Shown here: one piece after another, positions 1-6,910 of the stretch
Numbering within the stretch: position 1 is the first letter of the stretch
Layout of the letters: the number at the start of each line of letters is the position of its first letter
Source of the DNA: Chloroflexia bacterium
Lineage (GTDB): Bacteria; Chloroflexota; Chloroflexia; QHBQ01; JADMIH01
Direction: 5' to 3'
Assembly (NCBI GenBank): GCA_025927935.1
Contig: JAICKM010000064.1
Span: 1-16,076 of the forward strand
Length of the DNA: 16,076 bases
Notes under the pieces: model-generated
Seen by the model: the letters and a program-made list of their open reading frames with translations, nothing else
What the model was told of the DNA's origin: nothing
Databases searched by the model: none
Program-made: the position numbers and the translations under genes

Positions 1-918
1 CATGGCCTGCAAGTAGAGGATGTCGTTGGGGTTGCACTGGTCGCCGGTGTGCGTCTGGGCCAGCGGCGCCATGAGGATCACGGCGTCGGGGTTGGCGGTG
101 TGGGCAGCCTGGTAGGCCGCTTTCAGCAGGGCGGTATAGGCGGCAGGGTTGGGTTGCGGGGGCCACTCGCCGATCAGGTTCGGCTCGTTCCAGATCTGGA
201 AGTAGCGCACCTTGCCCTTATAGCGTGAGACGACCGCCTTGACGAAGTCGGCATAGTCGTCCACGTTGGCCGGCGGCGCGTGCGAATAATCGACCTGGTC
301 GCCACCGCAGGGATTGTTCGGGTTGGGCGCGCTGCGTGCCCAGGCCGGGGTGGCGTCGAGGCGGGCCACGATCTCCAGGTTGAAGGCGCGAGCCTGGTCC
401 ACGATAAAGTCGTACTTGTCCCAGGCGGAGTGGGCCGGGCCGGGGCCGCGCCGGTCCACGTAGTCGCCCTTGCCCGCGATCTCGATGTCGCTCCAGACGA
501 AGCCCTGGCGGATCCAGTGGAAGCCGGCATCGCGGGCCACGCGCAGGGTGCGGCGCACGGCCTCCGGGTCGGCCTCTTTTTCGAGGAAGACGTTCACGCC
601 GAGCGGATTGATCCCCGTTCCGGCAATGGGCGTCTGCTCGGCGCCCCAGGTGACGCCCAGGTTGGCGAAGCGGTCCACATAGGCCAGCGCGGGGATCAGG
701 GCCAGCACGACGGCCAGCAGCCCCAGCAGCAACGGCACGCGCAGGAAAGCGCCCACGGCAGGCCGCGGGGGGTGGGGCGCGGGCACCGGGACGGCGCGCG
801 CCAGGGCGCCGGGCGCCGTCGCCGGGGTCAGGGTGGTCGTCCGCAGGATACGGGTGGGGCGGCCCCCGGCGATGGTCTCCGGCGGGGGGGTGCCCTGGTC
901 GGGCGGAGGACTGCTCAA
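1..918 (-). CDS. Membrane-anchored glycoside hydrolase-like protein (partial, 3' end outside window)
   Basis: The first 306 residues are visible; the gene runs off the left edge. A cytoplasmic Pro-rich tail (1-58) precedes one membrane segment at about 60-80 (VPLLLGLLAVVLALIPALAY), then an extracytoplasmic TIM-barrel-like domain. That domain shares with the next gene upstream the blocks NVFLEKE, IVARLDATPAWAR, YFQIWNEPNL and ILMAPLA. WNEP (243-246) matches the acid/base motif of clan GH-A glycosidases, with E245 as proton donor; the nucleophile Glu would lie beyond the window. The start is taken as TTG at 918, whose bases overlap the TGA of the upstream gene by 4 nt and which gives an MSSPPP start; a GTG about 14 codons further upstream is an alternative. 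Translational coupling with the upstream gene is likely. Substrate unknown; surface polysaccharide is a guess from the neighbours. Confidence 0.85.
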   Translation of the reverse strand, partial: MSSPPPDQGTPPPETIAGGRPTRILRTTTLTPATAPGALARAVPVPAPHPPRPAVGAFLRVPLLLGLLAVVLALIPALAYVDRFANLGVTWGAEQTPIAGTGINPLGVNVFLEKEADPEAVRRTLRVARDAGFHWIRQGFVWSDIEIAGKGDYVDRRGPGPAHSAWDKYDFIVDQARAFNLEIVARLDATPAWARSAPNPNNPCGGDQVDYSHAPPANVDDYADFVKAVVSRYKGKVRYFQIWNEPNLIGEWPPQPNPAAYTALLKAAYQAAHTANPDAVILMAPLAQTHTGDQCNPNDILYLQAM

Positions 919-2858
919 GGGCCGGGTCCACCCCGCGTGCGGCGCAGCCACAGCCCGTCGGCGAGCAGGGCCAACAGCAGCAGCCCGGTCACCACGCCGA
1001 AGGCCAGGTACGAGCGGGCGCTGGCGACGGTGAACCCACTGATCGCCGCGCCAGGTCCGCTGACGCGCAGTTGGGCCGTATGCACCTCCGGCGCGCGCTC
1101 CTTGCCTAGCCCCGTGGCGACCGCCACCGTGCGCGCCTGGGCGGCGGGGGGCGCGGCCAGGTGGCTGCCCGCCGCGCCGGTGGGCGCCGTCTGCGCGCTT
1201 TGCAGGTCGCCGATATAGGGCCGGCCTTGCTCGTCGCGTGGCAAGTTGGCGGCGACATTCTCCGTCGCGCCGTCGATGGTGACATAGATGCGCGGCGCCG
1301 CGGCCTGCGCGCCGGCCTGCGGCGCGGGGAGTTGCAAGTCGAGGTCGGTGCCGCGGAAGGTGATGGTCAGCGTGGCCGTAGGGCTTTGCGAGACCAGCAG
1401 GGGCACAATCGGCGCATCCCGCCCGGCTTCCGGGCGCTCCATGTGCATCGTCCAGCCCGGTCCGGCGTTCACCGGCGTGCTGAGGGCGCCATAGTCGCCT
1501 ACCCCGGCGATGCTCATGTCCGCGGCCTCGGCCTGCACCGCGCCGTATACCGGCTGGGTGACGAAGTCGGGGCTGACCATGCCAAAGTAATACTCCGCGT
1601 CGTCGGGCGCCAGGTTGCCCACCTGGCGGAAATACCAGATAACGAAGACGCCGGACCACGGCCAGTGGGTGCGTGCATACTCGATGCCCCGCGCGGTATA
1701 GTCGGCTTGCTGTTGCTGCGTCACCTGGCCCCAGGCGCGGTTATGGACGGTAATGCCGTCGGCGGGCTGGGCGTTCCAGGCATACTCGGTGATCCAGATC
1801 GGCTTCTGCGTGTCATGGTGTTTTTCCATCACCGCGCGCAGCAGTTCCACGCGGCGCAGATTATACGTGTTGGGCGCGGGGGGTTCCTCCGGGGGGCTGT
1901 TGTAGCCGAAGGCGTTGGCCGCCGCGATGTCGAACCAGGGGGCGGCGCCCGCGTCATACATCATGTCGAGGTAGGCCGTCTCGCGCAGGTTGTTGCTGCC
2001 GCCCTGCCGAAAATCCTCGTTGGTGGGAGCCAGCGGCGCGCTCAGGATGATAATGTCGGGATCGACGGCGCGGGCGCGCGTGGCCGCCTCGCGCAGCAGC
2101 GCCACATAGCCTTGCGGGTCCACGGGCTTGCCCAACACCCACTCGGCTTCCAGGTTCGGCTCATTCCAGATCTGGAGGAAATGGATGCGCCCCTTGTAGT
2201 GCTGGACAAACGCCGCGACGAAGTCACCAAAGTCGGAGACGCTGGTGGGTGGCGCGTTACTGCTGGCGCCAAGCGGGCGTGCCCAGGCTGGGGCGCGGTC
2301 CAGGCGGGCGATGACATCCAGCCCGCGCGCCTCGATCTGGCTGACGATGTCGTCGAATTTATCCCAGGACACCGCGTTATTGTTGTCGTCGTAATACTTG
2401 TTCTTACCGAATTCCAGCTCACTCCAGGGGAATTCTTGCTTCACCCAGTGCAGATTAGCCTGGCGGAACAGGTCGAGCGTCTTGTCCTTCTTGAAGCGGT
2501 CCACCTCGCGCTCCAGAAAGACATGCGCGCCGAACGGATTGACGGCGGCCAGGGGCAGCGGGGCAGGGTTACGGGCGGGAGCCGCGCTCGTCTCGTCCAG
2601 CGGGGCGAACCAGAGCGTTTCGCCGGCCAGGGCGAGAATCAGCAACGGGATGGCGAGGATGCCGAGCCGCCGCCACGGGGAGCGGCGCACCACCGGGGCG
2701 ACGTGTGCCTCTTGAGAGGTAGGGGCGGGCGGCGCCACGTGCGCCGGCATGGGCGCGTGCGTGTGCACGGGATGTCCCTTGCGCCGGGTCGCGCGGGCAC
2801 TGCGCCGGCTGCGCCCCGGGGTGGGGACCGCCGCGGGGCGCCCCGCCGCCCCGGCCAC
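915..2858 (-). CDS. Glycoside hydrolase-like protein with N- and C-terminal membrane segments
   Basis: 647 residues from a GTG preceded by GAGGA seven bases away; a longer in-frame TTG at 2897 and a GTG at 2768 are alternatives with poorer ribosome-binding context. A basic, Pro-rich cytoplasmic tail is followed by a membrane segment at about 64-83, a clan GH-A type barrel at about 105-430, a beta-rich region at about 440-610 and a second membrane segment at about 617-637, ending in a positive RRTRGG tail. Both expected catalytic residues are seen: E233 in IWNEPNL and E358 in WITEYAW. The catalytic part should face outward, tethered at both ends. It is the larger paralogue of the gene it overlaps by 4 nt downstream and shares its barrel with the SLH-bearing gene at 4382-6724. 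Family membership is confident; the substrate cannot be read from sequence. Confidence 0.88.
   Translation of the reverse strand: MAGAAGRPAAVPTPGRSRRSARATRRKGHPVHTHAPMPAHVAPPAPTSQEAHVAPVVRRSPWRRLGILAIPLLILALAGETLWFAPLDETSAAPARNPAPLPLAAVNPFGAHVFLEREVDRFKKDKTLDLFRQANLHWVKQEFPWSELEFGKNKYYDDNNNAVSWDKFDDIVSQIEARGLDVIARLDRAPAWARPLGASSNAPPTSVSDFGDFVAAFVQHYKGRIHFLQIWNEPNLEAEWVLGKPVDPQGYVALLREAATRARAVDPDIIILSAPLAPTNEDFRQGGSNNLRETAYLDMMYDAGAAPWFDIAAANAFGYNSPPEEPPAPNTYNLRRVELLRAVMEKHHDTQKPIWITEYAWNAQPADGITVHNRAWGQVTQQQQADYTARGIEYARTHWPWSGVFVIWYFRQVGNLAPDDAEYYFGMVSPDFVTQPVYGAVQAEAADMSIAGVGDYGALSTPVNAGPGWTMHMERPEAGRDAPIVPLLVSQSPTATLTITFRGTDLDLQLPAPQAGAQAAAPRIYVTIDGATENVAANLPRDEQGRPYIGDLQSAQTAPTGAAGSHLAAPPAAQARTVAVATGLGKERAPEVHTAQLRVSGPGAAISGFTVASARSYLAFGVVTGLLLLALLADGLWLRRTRGGPGP
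2706..2721. repeat. Palindromic CCTCT-NN-AGAGG element inside a coding sequence (copy 1)
   Basis: Coding-strand CCTCTCAAGAGGCA encodes Ser-Gln-Glu-Ala within the Pro/Ala-rich cytoplasmic tail of the two-membrane-segment glycosidase. It has 5-bp perfect arms around a 2-bp centre. The same word recurs in-frame at 6575-6614 and 14845-14860 in unrelated proteins. Confidence 0.6.
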
Positions 2859-2865
2859 CGCCGCG

Positions 2866-2870
2866 TCCTC
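2866..2870 (-). promoter_or_regulatory. Ribosome binding site that decides the start of the two-membrane-segment glycosidase gene
   Basis: On the minus strand GAGGA lies seven bases before the in-frame GTG at 2858. The more upstream TTG at 2897 has no comparable motif at usable spacing, so the shorter start is preferred. Confidence 0.6.
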
Positions 2871-3024
2871 TTTACCCTGATGTGTGCCGCTAGACAATGC
2901 CGTTGCTTACCCGTCCTTCGCGTTGCTGGGCCGCGGGCGGCGGGCTTGCCCTGCATCCGCCGCCCCGACCGGCGTGGTTCGGTCCGCGGACCCGGCAAGG
3001 CGGGGGCGCGGGAACCCAACCGCC

Positions 3025-3053
3025 ATTATAGCACCCCCATTGGGTGGTGACAA
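3025..3053 (-). promoter_or_regulatory. Sigma-70-type promoter for the 2858-to-1 glycosidase pair
   Basis: On the minus strand TTGTCA (5/6 to the -35 consensus) is followed after 17 bases by a perfect TATAAT. Predicted transcription start is near 3018, giving a GC-rich leader of about 160 nt before the GTG at 2858. The leader contains a 12-bp perfect palindrome (2981-2992, GGTCCGCGGACC). The promoter splits this pair from the methyltransferase gene upstream. Confidence 0.75.
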
Positions 3054-3075
3054 ACGCGACGGGCCTCTCCCCCAG

Positions 3076-3098
3076 CCCCTCTCCGGAGCGGAGAGGGG
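3076..3098. repeat. Intergenic GC-rich hairpin
   Basis: Perfect 10-bp arms (CCCCTCTCCG / CGGAGAGGGG) around a 3-nt loop. It lies between the methyltransferase stop and the promoter at 3025-3053. There is no T-run on either side, so it is not called an intrinsic terminator. Confidence 0.65.
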
Positions 3099-3135
3099 AG
3101 TCACTCTCCCATAGGCGCGGGCATGGATTCGCTCT

Positions 3136-3160
3136 CCCCCTTCCCGCTCCGGGAAGGGGG
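3136..3160. repeat. Dispersed intergenic hairpin repeat, copy A
   Basis: Perfect 11-bp arms CCCCCTTCCCG / CGGGAAGGGGG with a CTC loop. The same arms recur at 12875-12899 with a TTC loop, and a variant lies at 12977-13000. It abuts the methyltransferase stop codon: the flanking GGTTAGG motif of the repeat supplies the TAA. Not followed by a T-run on the minus strand. Confidence 0.75.
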
Positions 3161-3161
3161 G

Positions 3162-4181
3162 TTAGGCGCGGCGGGGCTTCTTGGCGTAGATCGTTACCGT
3201 AGCGCCCTGGCCCAGGAGGGCGGCGAGCGGCGCCCAGACCAGGCTGATCAGGCCGAGGCCGGGGGTGAGCAGGACCGTGAGCGCCAGGTCGCGCGGCCGG
3301 GCCGCCGCTTGCCGGCGCCCGGCCAGCACTTTCGCCCCGCGCGTGCGCAACAGGTTATACAGCAGATTGTGGCGGATGCCCAGCATGTTGAGCGCGCTCT
3401 GCACGAAGCTGAAGAAGTCGTACTCCGAGGCGAAATAGCTGGTCATGCGCGGGCGCAACCCCGCGCCCGCCAGCAGCCGCCGCAGGCTGGCCGTGGTGAA
3501 GTGATTCAGGTGGCGCGGCACATCCAGATGAAACCAGTGATCGCGTGCCCAGCGCGCTTCCAGGGAGCCGAAGTTCGGCACGGCCACCAGCAAGGTGCCG
3601 CCCGGTCGCAGGATGCGCGTCACTTCGGCCAGTAGCTCCGCTGGGTCGGGGATATGCTCCAGCACATGCCAGAGGATGACTGTGTCATAGCTCTCGTCGG
3701 GCAGGTGCAATTCGCCCAGACTGCCGGTCTTCACGTCGATCTGCAGCACGTCACGGGCATAGCTGGCGCTGGCGTCGGTTAGTTCGGTGCCGGTCACGTC
3801 CCAGCCGCGCTTGCGTAGCTGGTGCAGCAAGAGGCCGCGCCCGCAGCCGATGTCGAGCACGCGGCCCGGCTCCAGCCCGTTGGCGATCTCGATCAGGCGG
3901 CCCCGGAAGGCGTAGAGCCAGTCCAACAGCCGCTCCAGCGGCATGCTGTAGCGCTTGCCTTGCCCGTAGTAGCCACGCGGGTAGTAATCTGCGATGGCCC
4001 CGGCGCCGGGCTGGGGCGTGGTGCGCACCAGGCCGCACCCCGCGCAACGTTGGAGCAGAAAGAGGTCGCCGCTGATATAATCGCGCGCCACGAAGAGCGG
4101 CTTTTGCTGCGAGTCGGGATGCGGGCAGGCACGGGTCGCGGTTGCCTGCGGAGCAGCGGGAGCAGGTACACTGAGGGCCAA
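3162..4181 (-). CDS. Class I SAM-dependent methyltransferase (Methyltransf_23-like)
   Basis: 339 residues. A zinc-ribbon-like N-terminus (C19, C46, C49 in CAGCGLVRTTPQP) precedes a Rossmann methyltransferase core: SAM-binding motif I VLDIGCGRG (108-116), the VLEHIPDP block (173-180), RPGGTLLVAVPNFGS, and HWFHLDVPRHLNHFT (215-229), typical of this subfamily. A hydrophobic C-terminal stretch (about 300-323) may associate with membrane. The start is TTG, chosen because AGGAG lies six bases upstream and the promoter at 4219-4248 fits a short leader. Relatives are commonly found among polysaccharide and lipid-modification genes and methylate small sugars or lipids, which fits the flanking glycosidase-like genes; the substrate is not readable. 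The last codons run into the dispersed hairpin repeat, which provides the TAA. Confidence 0.9.
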   Translation of the reverse strand: MALSVPAPAAPQATATRACPHPDSQQKPLFVARDYISGDLFLLQRCAGCGLVRTTPQPGAGAIADYYPRGYYGQGKRYSMPLERLLDWLYAFRGRLIEIANGLEPGRVLDIGCGRGLLLHQLRKRGWDVTGTELTDASASYARDVLQIDVKTGSLGELHLPDESYDTVILWHVLEHIPDPAELLAEVTRILRPGGTLLVAVPNFGSLEARWARDHWFHLDVPRHLNHFTTASLRRLLAGAGLRPRMTSYFASEYDFFSFVQSALNMLGIRHNLLYNLLRTRGAKVLAGRRQAAARPRDLALTVLLTPGLGLISLVWAPLAALLGQGATVTIYAKKPRRA

Positions 4182-4218
4182 GGAAGTCTCCTACTAGTGA
4201 GTGGTGGTGGATGCGCTG

Positions 4219-4248
4219 ATTCTAACATCCGCGCCCAGGCCATGTCAA
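4219..4248 (-). promoter_or_regulatory. Sigma-70-type promoter of the methyltransferase gene
   Basis: On the minus strand a perfect TTGACA is followed after 18 bases by TAGAAT (5/6). Transcription would start near 4212, about 30 nt before the TTG start at 4181, with AGGAG in the leader. This supports the TTG start and an independent transcription unit. Confidence 0.8.
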
Positions 4249-4277
4249 CCACCGCTGCCCGACCTCCGCTCAAAGGC

Positions 4278-4354
4278 GCACCGCGAAGGAACGAAGAACG
4301 CGAAGAATATTGATACAAGTCTTCTTCTTCGCGTCCTTCACCTCTTCGCGGTGC
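4278..4354. repeat. 77-bp imperfect inverted repeat between the SLH glycosidase gene and the methyltransferase promoter
   Basis: Outer arms GCACCGCGAAG (4278-4288) and CTTCGCGGTGC (4344-4354) are perfect over 11 bp; inner arms CGCGAAGAA (4299-4307) and TTCTTCGCG (4325-4333) over 9 bp, with a loop of about 17 nt. It begins 28 nt after the SLH-gene stop codon, so it could end that transcript, but no clear T-run follows. It is less GC-rich than its surroundings and may be a dispersed element. Confidence 0.75.
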
Positions 4355-4381
4355 AGAATCGCGGGGTATGCTCGCGCCCGC

Positions 4382-6724
4382 TTACGGCGCGGGTTTGCCC
4401 GGCGTCGCCGTGGTTGTGGGCGATGGAGAGCCGATCACCTGGCTCGTGGCCGTGGCCGTGGGCGTGCCTGGTGGCGGCGTCTGCGTCGCGGTGGCTGTGG
4501 CCGTCGCCGTGCGGGTGGGCGTCGCGCTGGGCGGCGGCGTGCTGGTTGCGGTGGCCGTGGGCGTGGGGCGGAGGCTGATCGCGATGTAGAGCATCTTGCT
4601 CAACTGGGCGCGGGTCGCGTTCGCGTTGGGGCGGAAGGTGCCGTCGGCATAGCCCGACACCACTCCGTGGGCCGCCACGGTCTCGATGTACTGGTAGAAG
4701 GGGTGGGCCGGCGGCACGTCGCTGAAGGTGGGCTGCGGCGGCGCGACCAGCGTCCAGCCTTCGCCCAGCGTGATCATCTTCGAGATCTGCCCGCGGGTGA
4801 TGTTGTTGCCGGGCCGGAAGGTGCCGTCGGCGTAGCCGGAGACCACGCCGTGCGCGGCCACCGTCTCGATGAAGCTGTAGAACGGGTGCGCCGGGGGCAC
4901 GTCGATAAAGGTGGGCGTGGGCGGGTTGAGCGGGGTCCAGCCCTTCGCCAGGGTGATCATCTTGGCGACCTGCCCGCGGGTGATGTTATTGTTCGGGCGG
5001 AACGTGTTGTCCGCGTAGCCGGAGATGATGCCGTGCGTCGCCAGGTACTCGATGTAGGGGTAGGCCCAGAAGTCGCGCGGCACGTCGCTGAAGCGCGAGG
5101 TGCTGACGGTGAAGTTCACCGGGGCGGCACAGACCACCCGCCGCGGCGGGAAGTCCTCCACCACACAGGCGCGGATGCCGTAGACGTCGTCGGTGGCGCC
5201 GGTGGCGGCGGGCACCTGGAACGTGCCGGCCCAGGTGCCGCTCGCCGTGGTGCCCGCCACCAGGGCCATACCGACCGTCTGGATGTCGCCGCCGGGGTAC
5301 GTCACCTGGAAGAAGCCGGAACTGACCCGCGTGCTATCGGTGTCGCTGGCGTCGAGGGCCACAGTGAGCGGCCCGCCCGTGCGCCAGTAGGACGGCGGGT
5401 CCAGGCGTGTCTGGCCCACCACCGGCGGGTCGTCGACGGCGGGCGTCGGCGTGGCCGTGGGCAGCGGCGTGTAGGTGGCGGGCGGGAACAGCAGGTTGGC
5501 GCTGAGCGTGGTCTCGGCCTGGCGCCCCAGCACGCTGAAGTAGCTGAACGCGCCGCACGGACCAATCCACGACGCCTGGTTATAGTCGAAGGCGAAGACG
5601 ACGATGGTGTCCATCCAATCCCAGTAGGACCGTGACCAGTTGAAGGCGCGCGCCAGGTTATCGGCCTGTTGGTCGGGCGACCACTGGAAGTACCAGTCGT
5701 AGCAGTTGGGGCAGGCGGTGCGGCAGGTGTTGCCGGGGATCTGGGCCGGGTCAATGGCCCAGCCGGTCTCGGTGATCCACATGTGGCGCGCGGCGTCGCC
5801 GTGGGCGACCATGACTTCGCGTTGGAGTTCGGCGCGGCGGAAGACCAGGGTGCGCCCCGGCGTGCGCGGGTTGGCCTCCGGCACGTCGCCGAAGCCGTAG
5901 GGGTGGGTGCTCAGGGCGTCGAAGGACCCCTTGACGCCGGCGTCATACATGCGGTTGAGGTACTCCAGGTCGTCCACATGGCAGGAGTCGGGGCGGCTGG
6001 GCAGCGCGCCCACGGTGGTCACGGCCCCGGCCAGCACCGGCGAATAGGGGTCGCCCCGCTTGATGGCCGGGTAGGATGCCTGGACCATGCGCGTGTAGAA
6101 CTCCGGGTCGGGGCAGGCGCCGCCCCAGTTGTCGGAGATATTCGGTTCGTTCCAGATCTCGTAGGCGGGCGCATAGCGCAGCTTGCCCGACACATACGCG
6201 GCCATGTCGCCGATGAAGCGGGCGTAGGTGTTCGGGTCGCGCGGCGGGTACCACCCGGCGACGCCCGCGCTGTTGGCCCAGGCGGGCGACTGATCCACGC
6301 GGAAGATGATGCCGACATGGCCGTCGCGGCCCCCTGCCGCCTGGATGATGTTGTTCACGTGGCCCCAATCATAGGGGCCGGTGGCGCTCGGCTGGGCGTC
6401 GGCCCAGCTGATCTCGAACTCGGCCCACTGGAAGCCGTCGCTCTCCAGGCGGGGCAGGTCTTCGCGCAGGGCCATGGTGAAGCCGTATTCGAGGTTGGGG
6501 TTGCCGTTGGGGTTGAGCACGCTGAAGGGCATCGGCGGCACGGGCGTGGGTTGGACGGGCTGGTCGGGCCACGGTGCCTCTTTAGATGCCTCTTTAGATG
6601 CCTCTTTAGAGGCAGGCGGCACGGCGGCCGGGCCGGCCACGCTCGGCGCGCCGGTCCCCAGCAGCGCGAGCGCCAGCACGAGTAAGGCAGCGACGCTCAG
6701 CGCGGGGCGGACGAAAATGCGCAT
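4382..6724 (-). CDS. Secreted glycoside hydrolase-like protein with three SLH domains and a Pro/Thr tail
   Basis: 780 residues. The ATG start is chosen because it opens a clear signal peptide (MRIFVRPALSVAALLVLALA, to about 30) with AAGGAG nine bases upstream. Order: signal peptide; (SKEA)3 linker (39-50); clan GH-A-like barrel at about 65-400 with E193 in IWNEPN as acid/base and E319 in WITETGW as nucleophile; Pro/Thr linker (414-430); beta-sandwich-like region (about 436-540); three SLH modules at about 543-594, 606-659 and 667-718, each with a GYADxTFRPxxxxTR motif; and a low-complexity tail of TPTAT-type repeats (719-780). SLH modules usually hold proteins non-covalently to the cell wall or S-layer. 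The SLH block is followed by the disordered tail rather than sitting at the very C-terminus. Substrate unknown. Confidence 0.92.
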   Translation of the reverse strand: MRIFVRPALSVAALLVLALALLGTGAPSVAGPAAVPPASKEASKEASKEAPWPDQPVQPTPVPPMPFSVLNPNGNPNLEYGFTMALREDLPRLESDGFQWAEFEISWADAQPSATGPYDWGHVNNIIQAAGGRDGHVGIIFRVDQSPAWANSAGVAGWYPPRDPNTYARFIGDMAAYVSGKLRYAPAYEIWNEPNISDNWGGACPDPEFYTRMVQASYPAIKRGDPYSPVLAGAVTTVGALPSRPDSCHVDDLEYLNRMYDAGVKGSFDALSTHPYGFGDVPEANPRTPGRTLVFRRAELQREVMVAHGDAARHMWITETGWAIDPAQIPGNTCRTACPNCYDWYFQWSPDQQADNLARAFNWSRSYWDWMDTIVVFAFDYNQASWIGPCGAFSYFSVLGRQAETTLSANLLFPPATYTPLPTATPTPAVDDPPVVGQTRLDPPSYWRTGGPLTVALDASDTDSTRVSSGFFQVTYPGGDIQTVGMALVAGTTASGTWAGTFQVPAATGATDDVYGIRACVVEDFPPRRVVCAAPVNFTVSTSRFSDVPRDFWAYPYIEYLATHGIISGYADNTFRPNNNITRGQVAKMITLAKGWTPLNPPTPTFIDVPPAHPFYSFIETVAAHGVVSGYADGTFRPGNNITRGQISKMITLGEGWTLVAPPQPTFSDVPPAHPFYQYIETVAAHGVVSGYADGTFRPNANATRAQLSKMLYIAISLRPTPTATATSTPPPSATPTRTATATATATQTPPPGTPTATATSQVIGSPSPTTTATPGKPAP
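4571..5098 (-). repeat. Triplicated SLH-module coding repeat
   Basis: Three tandem modules of roughly 50-60 codons. The second and third are nearly identical over HPFYxxIETVAAHGVVSGYADGTFRP and also similar in DNA, suggesting a recent duplication. The first is more diverged (DFWAYPYIEYLATHGIISGYADNTFRP). Confidence 0.85.
6575..6614. repeat. 3 x 12-bp tandem array ending in the TGCCTCT-NN-AGAGGCA palindrome (copy 2)
   Basis: The plus-strand unit TGCCTCTTTAGA is repeated three times exactly and closed by GGCA, so the last unit forms a 16-bp palindrome with 7-bp arms. It encodes (SKEA)3 just after the signal peptide of the SLH glycosidase. The codons (TCT, AAA, GCA) are AT-richer than the surroundings. 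Confidence 0.9.
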
Positions 6725-6833
6725 GCAGATAAGCTCCTTCCAGGATCGGGTTGATCGGACGATCCCTGCGGGCCAACGCCATCCGCAGCCATCCGCGGCC
6801 CCTTGCGCCGGGCAGGCACGGGCCGGCCCGCGC

Positions 6834-6880
6834 AAAACGCGGGCGCTCGTCTTCTCTTAGTACATAACGAACGCCCGCGC
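6834..6880 (-). terminator. Candidate terminator after the beta-lactamase-fold gene
   Basis: On the minus strand CGCGGGCGTTCGT (6879-6867) pairs with ACGAGCGCCCGCG (6850-6838), 13 bp with one G-U pair and a 16-nt loop, followed by TTTT. The T-run is short, so read-through into the SLH gene is possible. The rest of the 186-bp gap shows no strong promoter. Confidence 0.5.
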
Positions 6881-6910
6881 AAACGGCTGCATAATTGGCC
6901 GCACCCAGGC

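Noticed and set aside
1161..3050. 629-codon open frame on the plus strand opposite the two-membrane-segment glycosidase
   Set aside because: Its translation has no domain sense, is rich in Arg/Gly/Val as expected for the antisense of GC-rich coding DNA, and the opposite strand encodes a clear enzyme.
4440..4570. Repetitive GTGGCCGTG-type stretch looking like a tandem or CRISPR-like repeat
   Set aside because: It is the irregular coding sequence of the Pro/Thr/Ala tail of the SLH protein; no uniform repeat-spacer pattern.
4310..5635. 441-codon plus-strand open frame opposite the SLH gene
   Set aside because: Arg/Gly/Val-rich antisense shadow; its start lies in the intergenic inverted repeat.
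5669..6685. 338-codon plus-strand open frame opposite the SLH gene
   Set aside because: Shadow of the glycosidase barrel and signal peptide; no motifs.
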